DNA of 64,000 nt from CAVSWT01 sp963731745 (GTDB lineage Bacteria; Bacteroidota; Ignavibacteria; Ignavibacteriales; Ignavibacteriaceae). How positions within the stretch are numbered: position 1 is the stretch's first letter; each line of letters opens with the position of its first letter. The stretch covers positions 1-64,000 of the forward strand of contig CAVSWT010000032.1 in NCBI GenBank assembly GCA_963731745.1, given 5' to 3'. The position numbers were made by a program, and so were the translations under genes. Under the pieces are notes generated by a model. That model was not told where the DNA came from, did no database searches, and saw only the letters and a list, made by a program, of their open reading frames with translations. Shown in pieces: positions 36,558 through 45,521 of the stretch.

Positions 36558-38192
36558 ATGAATAGCAGATATTTATACCTCAAAATCCTGATTTCATTAT
36601 TAATTATTTTATTTATGGTTGGCTGTGGAAATTCTCCTGAATATACAATTGTGAAAGGAAAAGTTTTAGCAAGCGACAATCAACCGCTTTTAAAAGCAGA
36701 TGTCAGCTTAAATTATACAACCGGCGGCAAACCCATTAAAACTGTAGAAGTCGGTAAAGACGGCAATTATCAAATTCAAATTAAAGAAGAAGGAATTTTT
36801 GCACTAACTTTTTCAGGAGTTAATCACACCTCTTTGTCTGTCCCAATTTTGAATGACAAAAAAGAAGTGATAGAACTAAATGTAAAATTACAAAAATACA
36901 ATTACACAGATAAATTTGAAGATGTAAATATCATTGGGGACTTTAATAATTTTAATTTCAGAACTGCAAAAAGAATGACTAAACAGGACAATGGAACATT
37001 TACTGCAGAAATTAATACTGATAAAGATTCATTAGCGTATCAATTACTTGGTGCAGAAAAAACCGGAAGAAGCATAAATGGAACACAAACAGATGAATAT
37101 GTTTACGACGGCGGAGGCGATTACAGATCAGTAGTTGCTGTAAAAGGAGGAAAAGTAAAAATTGTTTTTGATCCTTCTAAAATAACAAAAGATGATTCTA
37201 AACCAGAAACTGTATTTAAGAATGATGAAAGGCAGGCTAAATTATATTCACTAAAAAAAGAACTCGATTCAAGAGAACAAACTTATAGGCAGGAATCTGC
37301 TAAAAATCCTGGAGTAAAACCGAATATAGATTTCACAAATAAATTTTCAGAGATTAAAAGGCAAATCGAATCAGCCACAGATCATTTTGAAAGAAATCTT
37401 CAATTTATAAATTATCTTCATCTTGCAAATTTAACCGGCAATATTCCTGAGAAGGAAATTATTTCAAAAGCTTTTATCGAAATTGAACCCTCATCATATC
37501 TTTGGAGTATAGATCCAACAGTTTTGGATTTAACACTACAGCAAAACGAAAAGAACAAATATGATTTTGTTGATAAAGTAATAAATCAAAATAAAGACGA
37601 TGGAGTTGTTGCCTATCTGCTTTATATTAAAATGGATGAAGCACAGAGTACAGGTAATATACAAGATGCAAAATTATATCATGGCAAACTGATAAATAAA
37701 TTTGCCGACACTCCATTTGGTAAATATGCAAAGAAAGTTGTTATTGATGATAAAATAATTGCGGGAAAACCAATCCCAAGTTTTGCAGTAAAATCCTTGA
37801 CTGATCCAAAACAAATTTTCAGTGATAAAAACATGAAGGGCAAGGTTTACTTAGTAGATTTTTGGGCCACCTGGTGTCATCCATGCATTGGTGAAATGCC
37901 ATATCTTCATGAAGCATATAAAAAATATCACGATAAAGGATTTGATATTCTCAGTCTTTCTTTCGATCAGCAGCAGACAGACATTAATAAATTCCGAAAT
38001 AATAAATGGAAGATGCCGTGGGAACATAGTTTTGTAGTCAATGGATTTAACAGTGATTTAGCAAAAGAATTTCAAGTTGACGGCATTCCAAAACCGATTT
38101 TAGTTGATAAAAACGGAAATATTATAGCCACGCAAAATCAAGTTAGAGGTCAAAATTTATTAGATGAACTGGATAGAATATTTGCCAATTAA
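36558..38192 (+). CDS. lipoprotein with TlpA-type thioredoxin domain
   Basis: Starting at 36558 (MNSRYLYLKILISLLIILF; AAAGG at the usual distance), this is a lipoprotein with lipobox MVGC. The first 100 residues are a carboxypeptidase-regulatory or fibronectin-like domain (VKGKVLASDNQPLLKADVS), followed by a CBM-like stretch (NIIGDFNNFNFRTAKRMTKQ), a long helical central part, and a C-terminal thioredoxin domain with VDFWATWCHPCIGEMPYLHE. Cys-His-Pro-Cys is a DsbA-like active site, and GIPKPILVDKNGNII gives the cis-Pro region. Likely a periplasmic, outer-membrane-anchored thiol oxidoreductase. The protein is about 544 residues. Confidence 0.85.
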   Translation: MNSRYLYLKILISLLIILFMVGCGNSPEYTIVKGKVLASDNQPLLKADVSLNYTTGGKPIKTVEVGKDGNYQIQIKEEGIFALTFSGVNHTSLSVPILNDKKEVIELNVKLQKYNYTDKFEDVNIIGDFNNFNFRTAKRMTKQDNGTFTAEINTDKDSLAYQLLGAEKTGRSINGTQTDEYVYDGGGDYRSVVAVKGGKVKIVFDPSKITKDDSKPETVFKNDERQAKLYSLKKELDSREQTYRQESAKNPGVKPNIDFTNKFSEIKRQIESATDHFERNLQFINYLHLANLTGNIPEKEIISKAFIEIEPSSYLWSIDPTVLDLTLQQNEKNKYDFVDKVINQNKDDGVVAYLLYIKMDEAQSTGNIQDAKLYHGKLINKFADTPFGKYAKKVVIDDKIIAGKPIPSFAVKSLTDPKQIFSDKNMKGKVYLVDFWATWCHPCIGEMPYLHEAYKKYHDKGFDILSLSFDQQQTDINKFRNNKWKMPWEHSFVVNGFNSDLAKEFQVDGIPKPILVDKNGNIIATQNQVRGQNLLDELDRIFAN

Positions 38193-38286
38193 AAAATCAT
38201 TAAATTAATATATTTACAAAATAACAGGGGCTGAAATTTTTTAATTTAAAAATAATTTTTTGTTATAAAATAATATAAATAGCGGT

Positions 38287-38751
38287 ATGGGCGAAGTACT
38301 TAAAAATAGAATAAAGCAATCAAAATTTGAAAGTGAAGCTCAGGAAGTTACACTAAACCTATTAGTCGCTGCCAACTATGTTCGTACAAAACATGAAGAG
38401 ATTTGTTATAAGTATAAAATTACTTTGTCTCAATATAATGTTTTAAGAATATTAAAAGGCGCTTATCCGGATGGTTATCCAAGATTCGATATCATACAAA
38501 GAATGTTAGACCCAAGCCCTGATGTTACAAGACTAATAGATAAATTGGATAAAGAAAAATTGGTTGAAAGATTCACTTCAAATGAAGATAGAAGGCTTTC
38601 AATTTCCAAAATAACAAAAAAAGGGATTCAACTCTTAGAAGATATGAAACCAGCTATTACTGCTATGGACAATCTTATTGCCTCAAAATTATCTATGGAA
38701 GATTGTAAAAAATTATCCGCATTATGTGAAAATTTGTACAAAGAAGATTAA
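38287..38751 (+). CDS. MarR-family transcription regulator
   Basis: A 154-residue winged-helix protein. The recognition part and wing are visible in YNVLRILKGAYPDGYPRFDI, PSPDVTRLIDKLDKEKLVER and TSNEDRRLSISKITKKGIQL (wing with DRR). The target and ligand are unknown. It is between the thioredoxin lipoprotein and the convergent aconitase gene, downstream of a gap of about 95 bases with no obvious binding palindrome. Confidence 0.9.
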   Translation: MGEVLKNRIKQSKFESEAQEVTLNLLVAANYVRTKHEEICYKYKITLSQYNVLRILKGAYPDGYPRFDIIQRMLDPSPDVTRLIDKLDKEKLVERFTSNEDRRLSISKITKKGIQLLEDMKPAITAMDNLIASKLSMEDCKKLSALCENLYKED

Positions 38752-38863
38752 AAATAAATTTTGCATCATTAATTTTTTATGATACAAACTTCATATTCAA
38801 CTGACCAAGGGATATGAATTACATTTATAAGTATGGCAAAATAAATTGATCTACTCGTAAATG

Positions 38864-38902
38864 AAAAAGGCTGTTCAATAAAATATTGAACAGCCTTTTT
38901 TG
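38864..38902. terminator. bidirectional rho-independent terminator
   Basis: AAAAAGGCTGTTCAATA at 38864-38880 pairs perfectly with TATTGAACAGCCTTTTT at 38884-38900 over a three-base loop AAA. The plus-strand arm is followed by T runs and the minus-strand arm likewise, so it can end both the MarR and aconitase transcripts. Confidence 0.93.
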
Positions 38903-38916
38903 TAAATGAAGTAATA

Positions 38917-41178
38917 TTAATCTTTATTTTTTTGAGCGATAAGATTCAATGCACTGCCTGCTTTAAACCATTCGATTTGTGCGGAATTAAAGGTATGATT
39001 TAATAAAATTTCCTCTTTTGAACCATCATTATGCTTTACAGTCATTTTAACTTGTTTTTCAGGCGCAATAGAAGATACATGTAAATCAATTTTATCATCT
39101 TCTTTAATTTTGTCATAATCGGCAGGATTAGCAAAAGTTAATGGAAGCATGCCTTGCTTCTTCAAATTGGTTTCATGAATTCTTGCAAAACTTTTAACAA
39201 TGATTGCTCTTCCACCTAAGAATCTCGGTTCCATTGCAGCATGTTCGCGGCTGGAACCTTCACCATAATTTTCATCACCAATTACAACCCAATCATGTCC
39301 GTGTTTTTTATATGATCGCGCAACTTCAGGCACGGATTTATAATCACCTGTATAAATGTTTTTAACTTTTCCAGCATCATTAGTATAAGCGTTTATAGCA
39401 CCGATAAACATATTATTCGAAATATTATCCAAGTGCCCTCTAAATCTTAACCAAGGTCCAGCCATAGAAATATGATCGGTAGTGCATTTACCTTTGGCTT
39501 TTAGCAGCACAGGCAAATCAACTAAATCCTTTCCGCTCCATTTCTTAAAAGGCTGTAATAATTGAAGTCTTTCACTCTCAGGTTTTACAACAACTTCTAT
39601 CTTCGATCCATCTTTAGCCGGGGCAACGAATCCATCTTCACCTTTATCAAAACCCGTAGGAGGTAATTCTTCACCTGTTGGAGGTTCTAATTTTACTTTT
39701 TCACCTTTTTCATTTTCTAATTCATCAGTCAACGGATTGAATGAAAGTTTTCCGGCGATGGCTAATGCAGTAGTTATTTCGGGACTTGCTACAAATGCCA
39801 GGGTTTCAGGATTTCCATCATTTCTTTTTGCAAAATTTCTATTGAAAGAAGTTACAATTGTATTTTTTTCACCCGTTTTAATATCCACTCTTTTCCACAT
39901 TCCTATACATGGTCCGCAAGCATTAGCTAAAACAAGTCCTCCAAAATCACTCAAAGTTTTTAATTGACCATCACGTTCGATGGTTGCTCTAACTTGTTCT
40001 GAACCCGGTGTTATAGTAAACTGAGACTTTGCTTTTAAACCTTTTGACAACGCCTGTTTAGCAATATTTGTCGAACGGTCAATATCTTCGTAAGATGAAT
40101 TAGTACAGCTTCCTATTAATGCAACCCTTATGTTATCAGGAAAATCCATTTCTTTTACAGCATCTTTCATTTTAGAAATAGGGATTGCTTTATCTGGAGT
40201 AAACGGTCCATTTAAATGCGGTTCTAATTCGCTTAAATTTATTTCAATTACTTGATCATAATATTTATTAGGATCGGCAAAAACTTCTTTATCAGCGACT
40301 AATTCATCTGCCAAACCCTCCGCCAATGCAGCGACATCTGCCCTTCCAGTAATTCTTAAATATGCTGACATTTTTTCATCGAATGGGAAAATTGAAGTGG
40401 TAGCACCAATCTCGGCGCCCATATTACAAATTGTTCCTTTACCCGTACATGAAATTGTTGTGGTTCCTTCTCCAAAGTATTCGACTATTGCACCAGTACC
40501 GCCTTTAACAGTTAATATTCCGGCCAGCTTTAATATTATATCTTTGGCTGAAGTCCAGCCAGACATTTTTCCTGTCAGTTTAATACCAATCAATTTTGGC
40601 CATTTCAATTCCCATGGCATTCCAGCCATAACATCAACTGCATCAGCTCCTCCAACACCAATTGCAATCATTCCTAATCCTCCGGCGTTTGGAGTGTGCG
40701 AATCTGTTCCAATCATCATCCCGCCTGGAAATGCATAATTTTCCAGTACAACTTGGTGAATAATTCCAGCACCAGGTTTCCAGAAACCAATTCCATATTT
40801 TCGGGAAATACTTTCTAAAAAATCATAAACTTCCCTATTCTCTTCTGTTGCTCTAAGTAAATCATCTTTAGCACCAACTTGAGCTTGAATTAAATGATCA
40901 CAATGTACAGTAGATGGTACCGCCGTTTCTTTTTTGTTTGCTGACATAAATTGCAGCAAAGCCATTTGAGCAGTTGCGTCCTGCATTGCAACACGATCTG
41001 GAGCTAAATCAGCATAATCTTTTCCTTTTTTCATTTCAGATTTAACTGGATCCCATAGATGTGTGTACAATACTTTTTCAGCATAAGTTAACGGTCTATT
41101 TAAGGTTTTTCTTATAGCTATAAGTTTTTCTCTGAATTCAGAATAATTCTTTTTTATCATTTCGATGTTTGCGGCCAT
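38917..41178 (-). CDS. acnA: aconitate hydratase (mitochondrial type)
   Basis: A 753-residue 4Fe-4S aconitase that isomerises citrate to isocitrate in the TCA cycle. It is of the shorter, mitochondrial-like type. The cluster ligands are in IGSCTNSSYED and LANACGPCIGMW; other active-site parts are QDATAQMALLQFMS, DSHTPNAGGLGMIAIGVGG, TSFNRNFAKRNDGNPETLAF and the swivel domain GDENYGEGSSREHAAMEPRF. No fused regulator. Standing alone, with a terminator downstream; it is divergent from the sigma-54 activator gene, with about 165 bases between. Confidence 0.95.
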   Translation of the reverse strand: MAANIEMIKKNYSEFREKLIAIRKTLNRPLTYAEKVLYTHLWDPVKSEMKKGKDYADLAPDRVAMQDATAQMALLQFMSANKKETAVPSTVHCDHLIQAQVGAKDDLLRATEENREVYDFLESISRKYGIGFWKPGAGIIHQVVLENYAFPGGMMIGTDSHTPNAGGLGMIAIGVGGADAVDVMAGMPWELKWPKLIGIKLTGKMSGWTSAKDIILKLAGILTVKGGTGAIVEYFGEGTTTISCTGKGTICNMGAEIGATTSIFPFDEKMSAYLRITGRADVAALAEGLADELVADKEVFADPNKYYDQVIEINLSELEPHLNGPFTPDKAIPISKMKDAVKEMDFPDNIRVALIGSCTNSSYEDIDRSTNIAKQALSKGLKAKSQFTITPGSEQVRATIERDGQLKTLSDFGGLVLANACGPCIGMWKRVDIKTGEKNTIVTSFNRNFAKRNDGNPETLAFVASPEITTALAIAGKLSFNPLTDELENEKGEKVKLEPPTGEELPPTGFDKGEDGFVAPAKDGSKIEVVVKPESERLQLLQPFKKWSGKDLVDLPVLLKAKGKCTTDHISMAGPWLRFRGHLDNISNNMFIGAINAYTNDAGKVKNIYTGDYKSVPEVARSYKKHGHDWVVIGDENYGEGSSREHAAMEPRFLGGRAIIVKSFARIHETNLKKQGMLPLTFANPADYDKIKEDDKIDLHVSSIAPEKQVKMTVKHNDGSKEEILLNHTFNSAQIEWFKAGSALNLIAQKNKD

Positions 41179-41343
41179 GATTTATCCTTAATTTTAAAAA
41201 TTTATTTTTTAATGAATGTTCTTAAAATACTAAAATAAGAATAAATTTGCGTAACCAATTTTTATATCTTAAATAAGATTTTATTATGTTTATTTTAATT
41301 TTAATTTACCTTTTAAATTGAATTTGGTTGTGGAGATTAATTA

Positions 41344-42738
41344 ATGAAAAAAACATCCATCTTAGTTGTAGATGATGAAGAAAATTATTTAATGATTTTA
41401 AAAGAATTATTGCATGAAGAAGGATACGATGAAGTAATCACTGAAAATAGATCAAGAAATGTATTATCAATTTTAAAGAATAACGATATTGATCTTATTT
41501 TATGTGATATAAATATGCCTGAAATGGATGGCTTAGAACTGCTTGAAGAGGTGTCACAGTCCTTTCCCAAGATTCCAATGATTATGATAACAGGAATGGA
41601 TGATGTGGAAACAGCTTTAAAAGCCATTAAACTGGGAGCTTATTATTACATCACAAAACCACCGGATACTGATAAATTATTTCTTACTATTAAAAGAGCT
41701 TTAGAACAGAGATTGCTTGAACTTGAAAGAGATTCGCTTAGATCTTCGTCGATAAATTCAGATAACAAAAAATTAATTTTTCAAGATATTATTACTGATT
41801 CACCTGTGATGTTTAAAGTTTTTGAACTTGTAGAAATTTTTGCTCCTACAAATGAGACTGTTTTAATTATGGGTGAAACCGGAACCGGCAAAGATTTGAT
41901 AGCAAATAAAATTCATGAACTTTCACCCAGAAAGGACAAACAATTTGTTGTTGTAAATTTAGCCTCAATAAGCTCTTCTCTATTTGAAAGTGAATTGTTT
42001 GGCCATAAAAAAGGCTCATTTACAGGGGCCTTAAATGAAAAAATTGGTTATTTCGAAGAAGCAAATGGAGGAACTATTTTTTTAGATGAAATAGGAGAGC
42101 TTCCTTTCGAATTACAAGGTAAATTATTGAGAGCAATACAATACAGTGAGATATACAGAATTGGAAACCCTAAGCCAATTAAATTAGATATTCGAATAAT
42201 CGCTGCTACTAACAGGGACCTCGCTGAAGATGTAAATAATAAAAAATTTAGAGCGGATCTATATTACAGGCTAAATAGAGGATTTATAAAATTACCACCA
42301 CTTAGAAAAAGAGGTGACGATGTTATACTTCTAGCGAAATTTTTCTTAGAAATTGGAAATACCACATACTCTAAAAATATACCGGGCTTTACCGATACAT
42401 TATTAAATTCACTCAAAAAATATAGCTATCCGGGCAATGTTCGAGAACTTGAAAATCTCATTCTAAATTCAGTTGCAAAAAGTGATGATTTTAAACCTAT
42501 AGATAAGATAAACTTTGATTCCAATAATTTGAAAATTAATCTTAATGAAGCAGATGCAGATGAATTTCAAACCGGTGAAATTAATTTATTATCAATAGAA
42601 GATGCGGTAAAAAAGCATATTAAAAATATAATGAAATATGCAGATGGAAATGTTCAAAAAGCTGCTGTGATTTTAGGTGTAAGTGAACGAACATTGCAAA
42701 GAAGATTACAACAAATGAGAAATGAGTCTACCGCCTAA
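41344..42738 (+). CDS. NtrC-family sigma-54 activator response regulator
   Basis: A 464-residue regulator: receiver (phospho-acceptor Asp55 in LCDINMPEMDGLELLEEV), AAA+ domain with Walker A GETGTGKD (177-184), the sigma-54 contact loop GSFTGA (224-229; the usual second residue Ala is Ser), Walker B GGTIFLDEIGELP, the arginine/sensor region PGNVRELENLILNS, and a C-terminal Fis-type helix-turn-helix (NVQKAAVILGVSERTLQRRL). No cognate histidine kinase is adjacent, although the hybrid kinase at 17.5-20.1 kb might be one partner. The gene is followed by a palindrome and a sigma-54 promoter-like site. Confidence 0.93.
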   Translation: MKKTSILVVDDEENYLMILKELLHEEGYDEVITENRSRNVLSILKNNDIDLILCDINMPEMDGLELLEEVSQSFPKIPMIMITGMDDVETALKAIKLGAYYYITKPPDTDKLFLTIKRALEQRLLELERDSLRSSSINSDNKKLIFQDIITDSPVMFKVFELVEIFAPTNETVLIMGETGTGKDLIANKIHELSPRKDKQFVVVNLASISSSLFESELFGHKKGSFTGALNEKIGYFEEANGGTIFLDEIGELPFELQGKLLRAIQYSEIYRIGNPKPIKLDIRIIAATNRDLAEDVNNKKFRADLYYRLNRGFIKLPPLRKRGDDVILLAKFFLEIGNTTYSKNIPGFTDTLLNSLKKYSYPGNVRELENLILNSVAKSDDFKPIDKINFDSNNLKINLNEADADEFQTGEINLLSIEDAVKKHIKNIMKYADGNVQKAAVILGVSERTLQRRLQQMRNESTA

Positions 42739-42762
42739 AAAGCATATTTTGTCATTAGCGCC

Positions 42763-42780
42763 AAAAATGACGTCATTTTT
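42763..42780. promoter_or_regulatory. perfect 18-bp palindrome, candidate activator site
   Basis: AAAAATGACGTCATTTTT is its own reverse complement, with the core TGACGTCA. Another TGACGTTT copy follows at 42779-42786. It lies 25 bases after the activator stop and about 90 bases upstream of the -24/-12 site, the distance expected for an enhancer bound by an NtrC-type activator. It could instead be a weak terminator stem, but there is no loop. Confidence 0.5.
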
Positions 42781-42854
42781 GACGTTTGACACTTTCTAAT
42801 TATAAAACTCCCTCTAAAACCTTATAAAATTAAACCTTCTACCGATTTACCGTA

Positions 42855-42869
42855 CGGCATATTAGTTGC
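42855..42869 (+). promoter_or_regulatory. candidate sigma-54 (-24/-12) promoter
   Basis: CGGCATATTAGTTGC matches the sigma-54 consensus TGGCAC-N5-TTGC, with the invariant GG and GC 10 bases apart and one mismatch each at positions 1 and 6. The predicted transcript start is near 42881, about 23 bases before the small gene at 42904. The preceding gene is a sigma-54 activator. Confidence 0.55.
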
Positions 42870-42903
42870 GAATATTAACATAAAGTTTATATAGGAGTCA
42901 AAA

Positions 42904-43104
42904 ATGTCATTTATTCTTCTCTATGTTTTATTTGGAATTTTAGTCGGTGCCGTAAGTCTGTATTTCTTAAAATCTTCACCTAATGGATGGGAAGATAGTG
43001 AAGGATTTCACTATGGGAACCTGGGTGAAAATGAAATACAGCAAACTCAAATTGTTAAAGCTAAACCAGTTAGTGAATTAGGATACAAACTAAGACAAGT
43101 TTAG
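42904..43104 (+). CDS. small membrane protein, 66 aa
   Basis: One N-terminal membrane helix (MSFILLYVLFGILVGAVSLY) followed by a polar domain, WEDSEGFHYGNLGENEIQQT. The ribosome binding site is AGGAG at 42892-42896. I do not recognise the family. It follows a candidate sigma-54 promoter and so may be a target of the activator just upstream. Confidence 0.65.
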   Translation: MSFILLYVLFGILVGAVSLYFLKSSPNGWEDSEGFHYGNLGENEIQQTQIVKAKPVSELGYKLRQV

Positions 43105-43138
43105 CATTTATTCTAAAATCTAATCTACTTGATAATAA

Positions 43139-43318
43139 ATGAAACAGTTAAGTTATATTGATAGAAATCAGGAAGAATGGTCAATTGAAAAGGGAGACTG
43201 GCTAGGCTTTCAATATGAAGATGACAAAATTCAAAAAAACAAAGAAATGAAGAGGAAAATATTTGTTGTTCTTCTACTATTACCGGTTCTAATTCTACTA
43301 ACCACGATTACTCTTTAA
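43139..43318 (+). CDS. small membrane protein, 59 aa, tail-anchored type
   Basis: The product MKQLSYIDRNQEEWSIEKGD... is polar for the first 37 residues and ends in a membrane helix (IFVVLLLLPVLILLTTITL). No clear ribosome binding site is seen. It lies 34 bases after the preceding small gene, so it could be cotranscribed. The mirror-image layout of the two small proteins (one N-anchored, one C-anchored) suggests a membrane pair, which is speculative. Confidence 0.5.
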   Translation: MKQLSYIDRNQEEWSIEKGDWLGFQYEDDKIQKNKEMKRKIFVVLLLLPVLILLTTITL

Positions 43319-43403
43319 ATTCGTTCGTTTTTAGTTCTAACAAAATAAAGTAAGTAATTATTAAGAATAAATTATACTAGATATAATTTAGGAGATAATT
43401 TAT

Positions 43404-43661
43404 ATGCAAAATATAACTCCAATTTCCAAAGAGGAACTATACAATGAATGTTTGGACTTCTGCTTGCCAGTTAATCGTTCAGACAACGTAAACACACTTA
43501 AGAATTATCTTACGGCTGCTTATGATGAAGTAAAAGTATTTGATGATACAATTCAGAATCCGACTCCTGACGCTTTTAACCTAGATGAAGAACCCATTTA
43601 TATAGGAAAGAAAAGAATAAATTTTGGATATTTATTAAGCAGAATCTTCTCACTTTTTTGA
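43404..43661 (+). CDS. hypothetical protein, 85 aa
   Basis: An 85-residue protein with an AGGAG ribosome binding site. It reads MQNITPISKEELYNECLDFC, and has a short hydrophobic end (FGYLLSRIFSLF). No family or domain recognised. It is the third small gene after the sigma-54 activator and is convergent with the GroES-like gene, whose end is only a base away. Confidence 0.55.
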   Translation: MQNITPISKEELYNECLDFCLPVNRSDNVNTLKNYLTAAYDEVKVFDDTIQNPTPDAFNLDEEPIYIGKKRINFGYLLSRIFSLF

Positions 43662-43662
43662 T

Positions 43663-44037
43663 CTATAAAGAAATATCATCGTTTCTAATAAATAATAGAA
43701 TCGATGAATGCGGAACGATTAAAAACTTCTCTTTTTCAAATTCAATTTCAAAAGCTTCCTTCCTTAAAAAAATTGCCAAATCTCCTACTTTAGCCTGTAA
43801 CGGAATATATTTTACTGGTTCTTTAGTTTCTTTCCAAGGTTCATCCTCGATATTTACAGCAGTAGCATATCCAGGACCAACTTTAATTACATAACCACTT
43901 TGAATTTTTTCTTTCTCCACAACCCCGGGAGGAAGGAATAAACCAGTATCGGTTTTGTTTACTTGTTCCTCAGGCCTAATGAGTACTTTATCGCCAACTA
44001 CTATAAATTTTTCGATGTTATTCAATTGTAATTCCAA
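43663..44037 (-). CDS. GroES-like (cpn10) protein without a groEL neighbour
   Basis: A 124-residue protein whose core reads VVGDKVLIRPEEQVNKTDTG, then LFLPPGVVEKEKIQSGYVIK and VGPGYA, the cpn10 fold including the mobile loop. It is longer than the ordinary 95 residues, with an insertion (ATAVNIEDEPWKETKEPVKY) and an end reading FEKEKFLIVPHSSILLFIRN. The gene starts with TTG at 44037 and AAGAG seven bases before. No groEL lies nearby. It may be a second, specialised co-chaperonin; divergence makes its partner uncertain. Confidence 0.75.
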   Translation of the reverse strand: MELQLNNIEKFIVVGDKVLIRPEEQVNKTDTGLFLPPGVVEKEKIQSGYVIKVGPGYATAVNIEDEPWKETKEPVKYIPLQAKVGDLAIFLRKEAFEIEFEKEKFLIVPHSSILLFIRNDDISL

Positions 44038-44215
44038 ATTGATTCTCTTTAGTAAAAATTATTTTAAAACTATATTAAAAATATAAAATATTTTGTGAAA
44101 TGTTAATTCATAGATTATGACTTACAATTAACATTCATATTGAATTCATTTAATGGTTTTCTAAAAGCATTTAACTATTTTTATTATCGGAATTCAAAAA
44201 AGCATTTATAAAAAA

Positions 44216-45469
44216 ATGAAAAAAGTATTATTCATAACATATTTTTGGCCGCCTTCCGGCAAGGCATCTGTTCACTGGCCTTTAAATATGATAAAATATT
44301 TACCTGAATTTGATTGTGATCCATCTGTATTAACTGTCGAAATGGACAATTTTTCTCATCCAGATGAAAGCCTCTTAAAAGAAATCAACCAAAATTTAAA
44401 AGTAAAAAAGTCTAAATCATCTGAACCCTTTAATCTTTATAGAAGATTTATTGGGAAAAAAAAGGACGAACCATTAATTGCATCAGAGACAATTTCTTTA
44501 GTAAATAAAAAATTCAGTCATCGGTTATCAATCTGGATAAGGATGAATTTATTTATCCCGGATGCACGAATAGGTTGGTATTTTTCAGCAATTAAAGAAG
44601 GAAAAAAATTCTTAAATGGTTACAAGCATGACGCAATCATTACTATAGGCCCTCCCCACTCTGCTCATTTAATCGGGAAAAAATTAAGTAAGATTTTTAA
44701 AATTCCCCATGTCCCTGTATTTATTGATCCCTGGACAAATATAATTTACTATAAAGATTTTAAGAGAAGTAAATTAACTTTAAAAATAGATAATTACTTA
44801 GAAAAAAAAGTCTTAGGAAATGCCGATAAAGTTGTTTTTGTAACCAAAACAATGAAGAAGGATTATGATGAAAAATACCCTAATATTAAAACTAAATCTC
44901 ACGTACTTTATTGGGGTTATAATGAGGAAAAGTTTATAAAAAAAGAAAAAACTTTTTTTGGCGACGAAAAGATAATCCTACATGCGGGGAATATTTTTGA
45001 TTATCAAAATCCAAAAAAATTTTGGGAACAAATAAAATTAGAAATACAAAAAGGTAACAATCTTAAGTTAAGATTTATAGGAACGGTTAGTCCTGAGATT
45101 AAACAATCGATACATATGGCTGGTTTGGATGATGTTACTAATTATTTGGGATTTCTACTATATGATCAATTGATCGATGAACTGTTGAATGCTTCTTATT
45201 TATTAGTTTGTGCTACTGAACCTCGACATGTTCCTGGTAAAATATTTGAATATTTAAGAACCGGCAATCCAATTATAGCTTTTGGAGATGACAATAAAGA
45301 AGTAGAACAAATCTTAAGGGAATCAAATGCAGGAATGATTTTCAAATACTCGGATGATGCCCATGAATTTTTTATAACTGCTAAAAATTTCAAAACAGAT
45401 TTAGATTTTGTGAAGCAATTTGATAGAAAAAATATAGCAAAAGAATTAAGTGAAATATTAAAGAGTTAA
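44216..45469 (+). CDS. glycosyltransferase, GT4-like
   Basis: A 417-residue glycosyltransferase of GT-B fold. The N-terminal domain begins MKKVLFITYFWPPSGKASVH, and the C-terminal donor-binding domain includes ILHAGNIFDYQNPKKFWEQI, LRFIGTVSPEIKQSI and the CATEPRHVPGKIFEYLRTGN signature followed by AFGDDNKEVEQILRESNAGM. It is separated from the main polysaccharide cluster by the lipoprotein block and points the other way. The donor sugar and acceptor cannot be told. Confidence 0.85.
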   Translation: MKKVLFITYFWPPSGKASVHWPLNMIKYLPEFDCDPSVLTVEMDNFSHPDESLLKEINQNLKVKKSKSSEPFNLYRRFIGKKKDEPLIASETISLVNKKFSHRLSIWIRMNLFIPDARIGWYFSAIKEGKKFLNGYKHDAIITIGPPHSAHLIGKKLSKIFKIPHVPVFIDPWTNIIYYKDFKRSKLTLKIDNYLEKKVLGNADKVVFVTKTMKKDYDEKYPNIKTKSHVLYWGYNEEKFIKKEKTFFGDEKIILHAGNIFDYQNPKKFWEQIKLEIQKGNNLKLRFIGTVSPEIKQSIHMAGLDDVTNYLGFLLYDQLIDELLNASYLLVCATEPRHVPGKIFEYLRTGNPIIAFGDDNKEVEQILRESNAGMIFKYSDDAHEFFITAKNFKTDLDFVKQFDRKNIAKELSEILKS

Positions 45470-45495
45470 GACTTATATAAATCTTAACTCTTCTT
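45463..45495 (+). terminator. stem-loop at the end of the glycosyltransferase gene
   Basis: GAGTTAAGA at 45463-45471 pairs with TCTTAACTC at 45482-45490 around a ten-base loop, followed by TTCTT. The stem overlaps the stop codon. The poor T-run makes it a possible terminator; the minus-strand lipoprotein gene ends 27 bases beyond. Confidence 0.5.
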
Positions 45496-45521
45496 AAAAT
45501 AAAAAGAAGGACACTTTTAGA

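Noticed and set aside
40397..40738. Open frame on the plus strand across the aconitase gene
   Set aside because: Shadow of the aconitase coding strand; Pro/Ile rich with no ribosome site.
43658..43894. Open frame on the plus strand over the GroES-like gene
   Set aside because: Opposite-strand shadow of the GroES-like gene.
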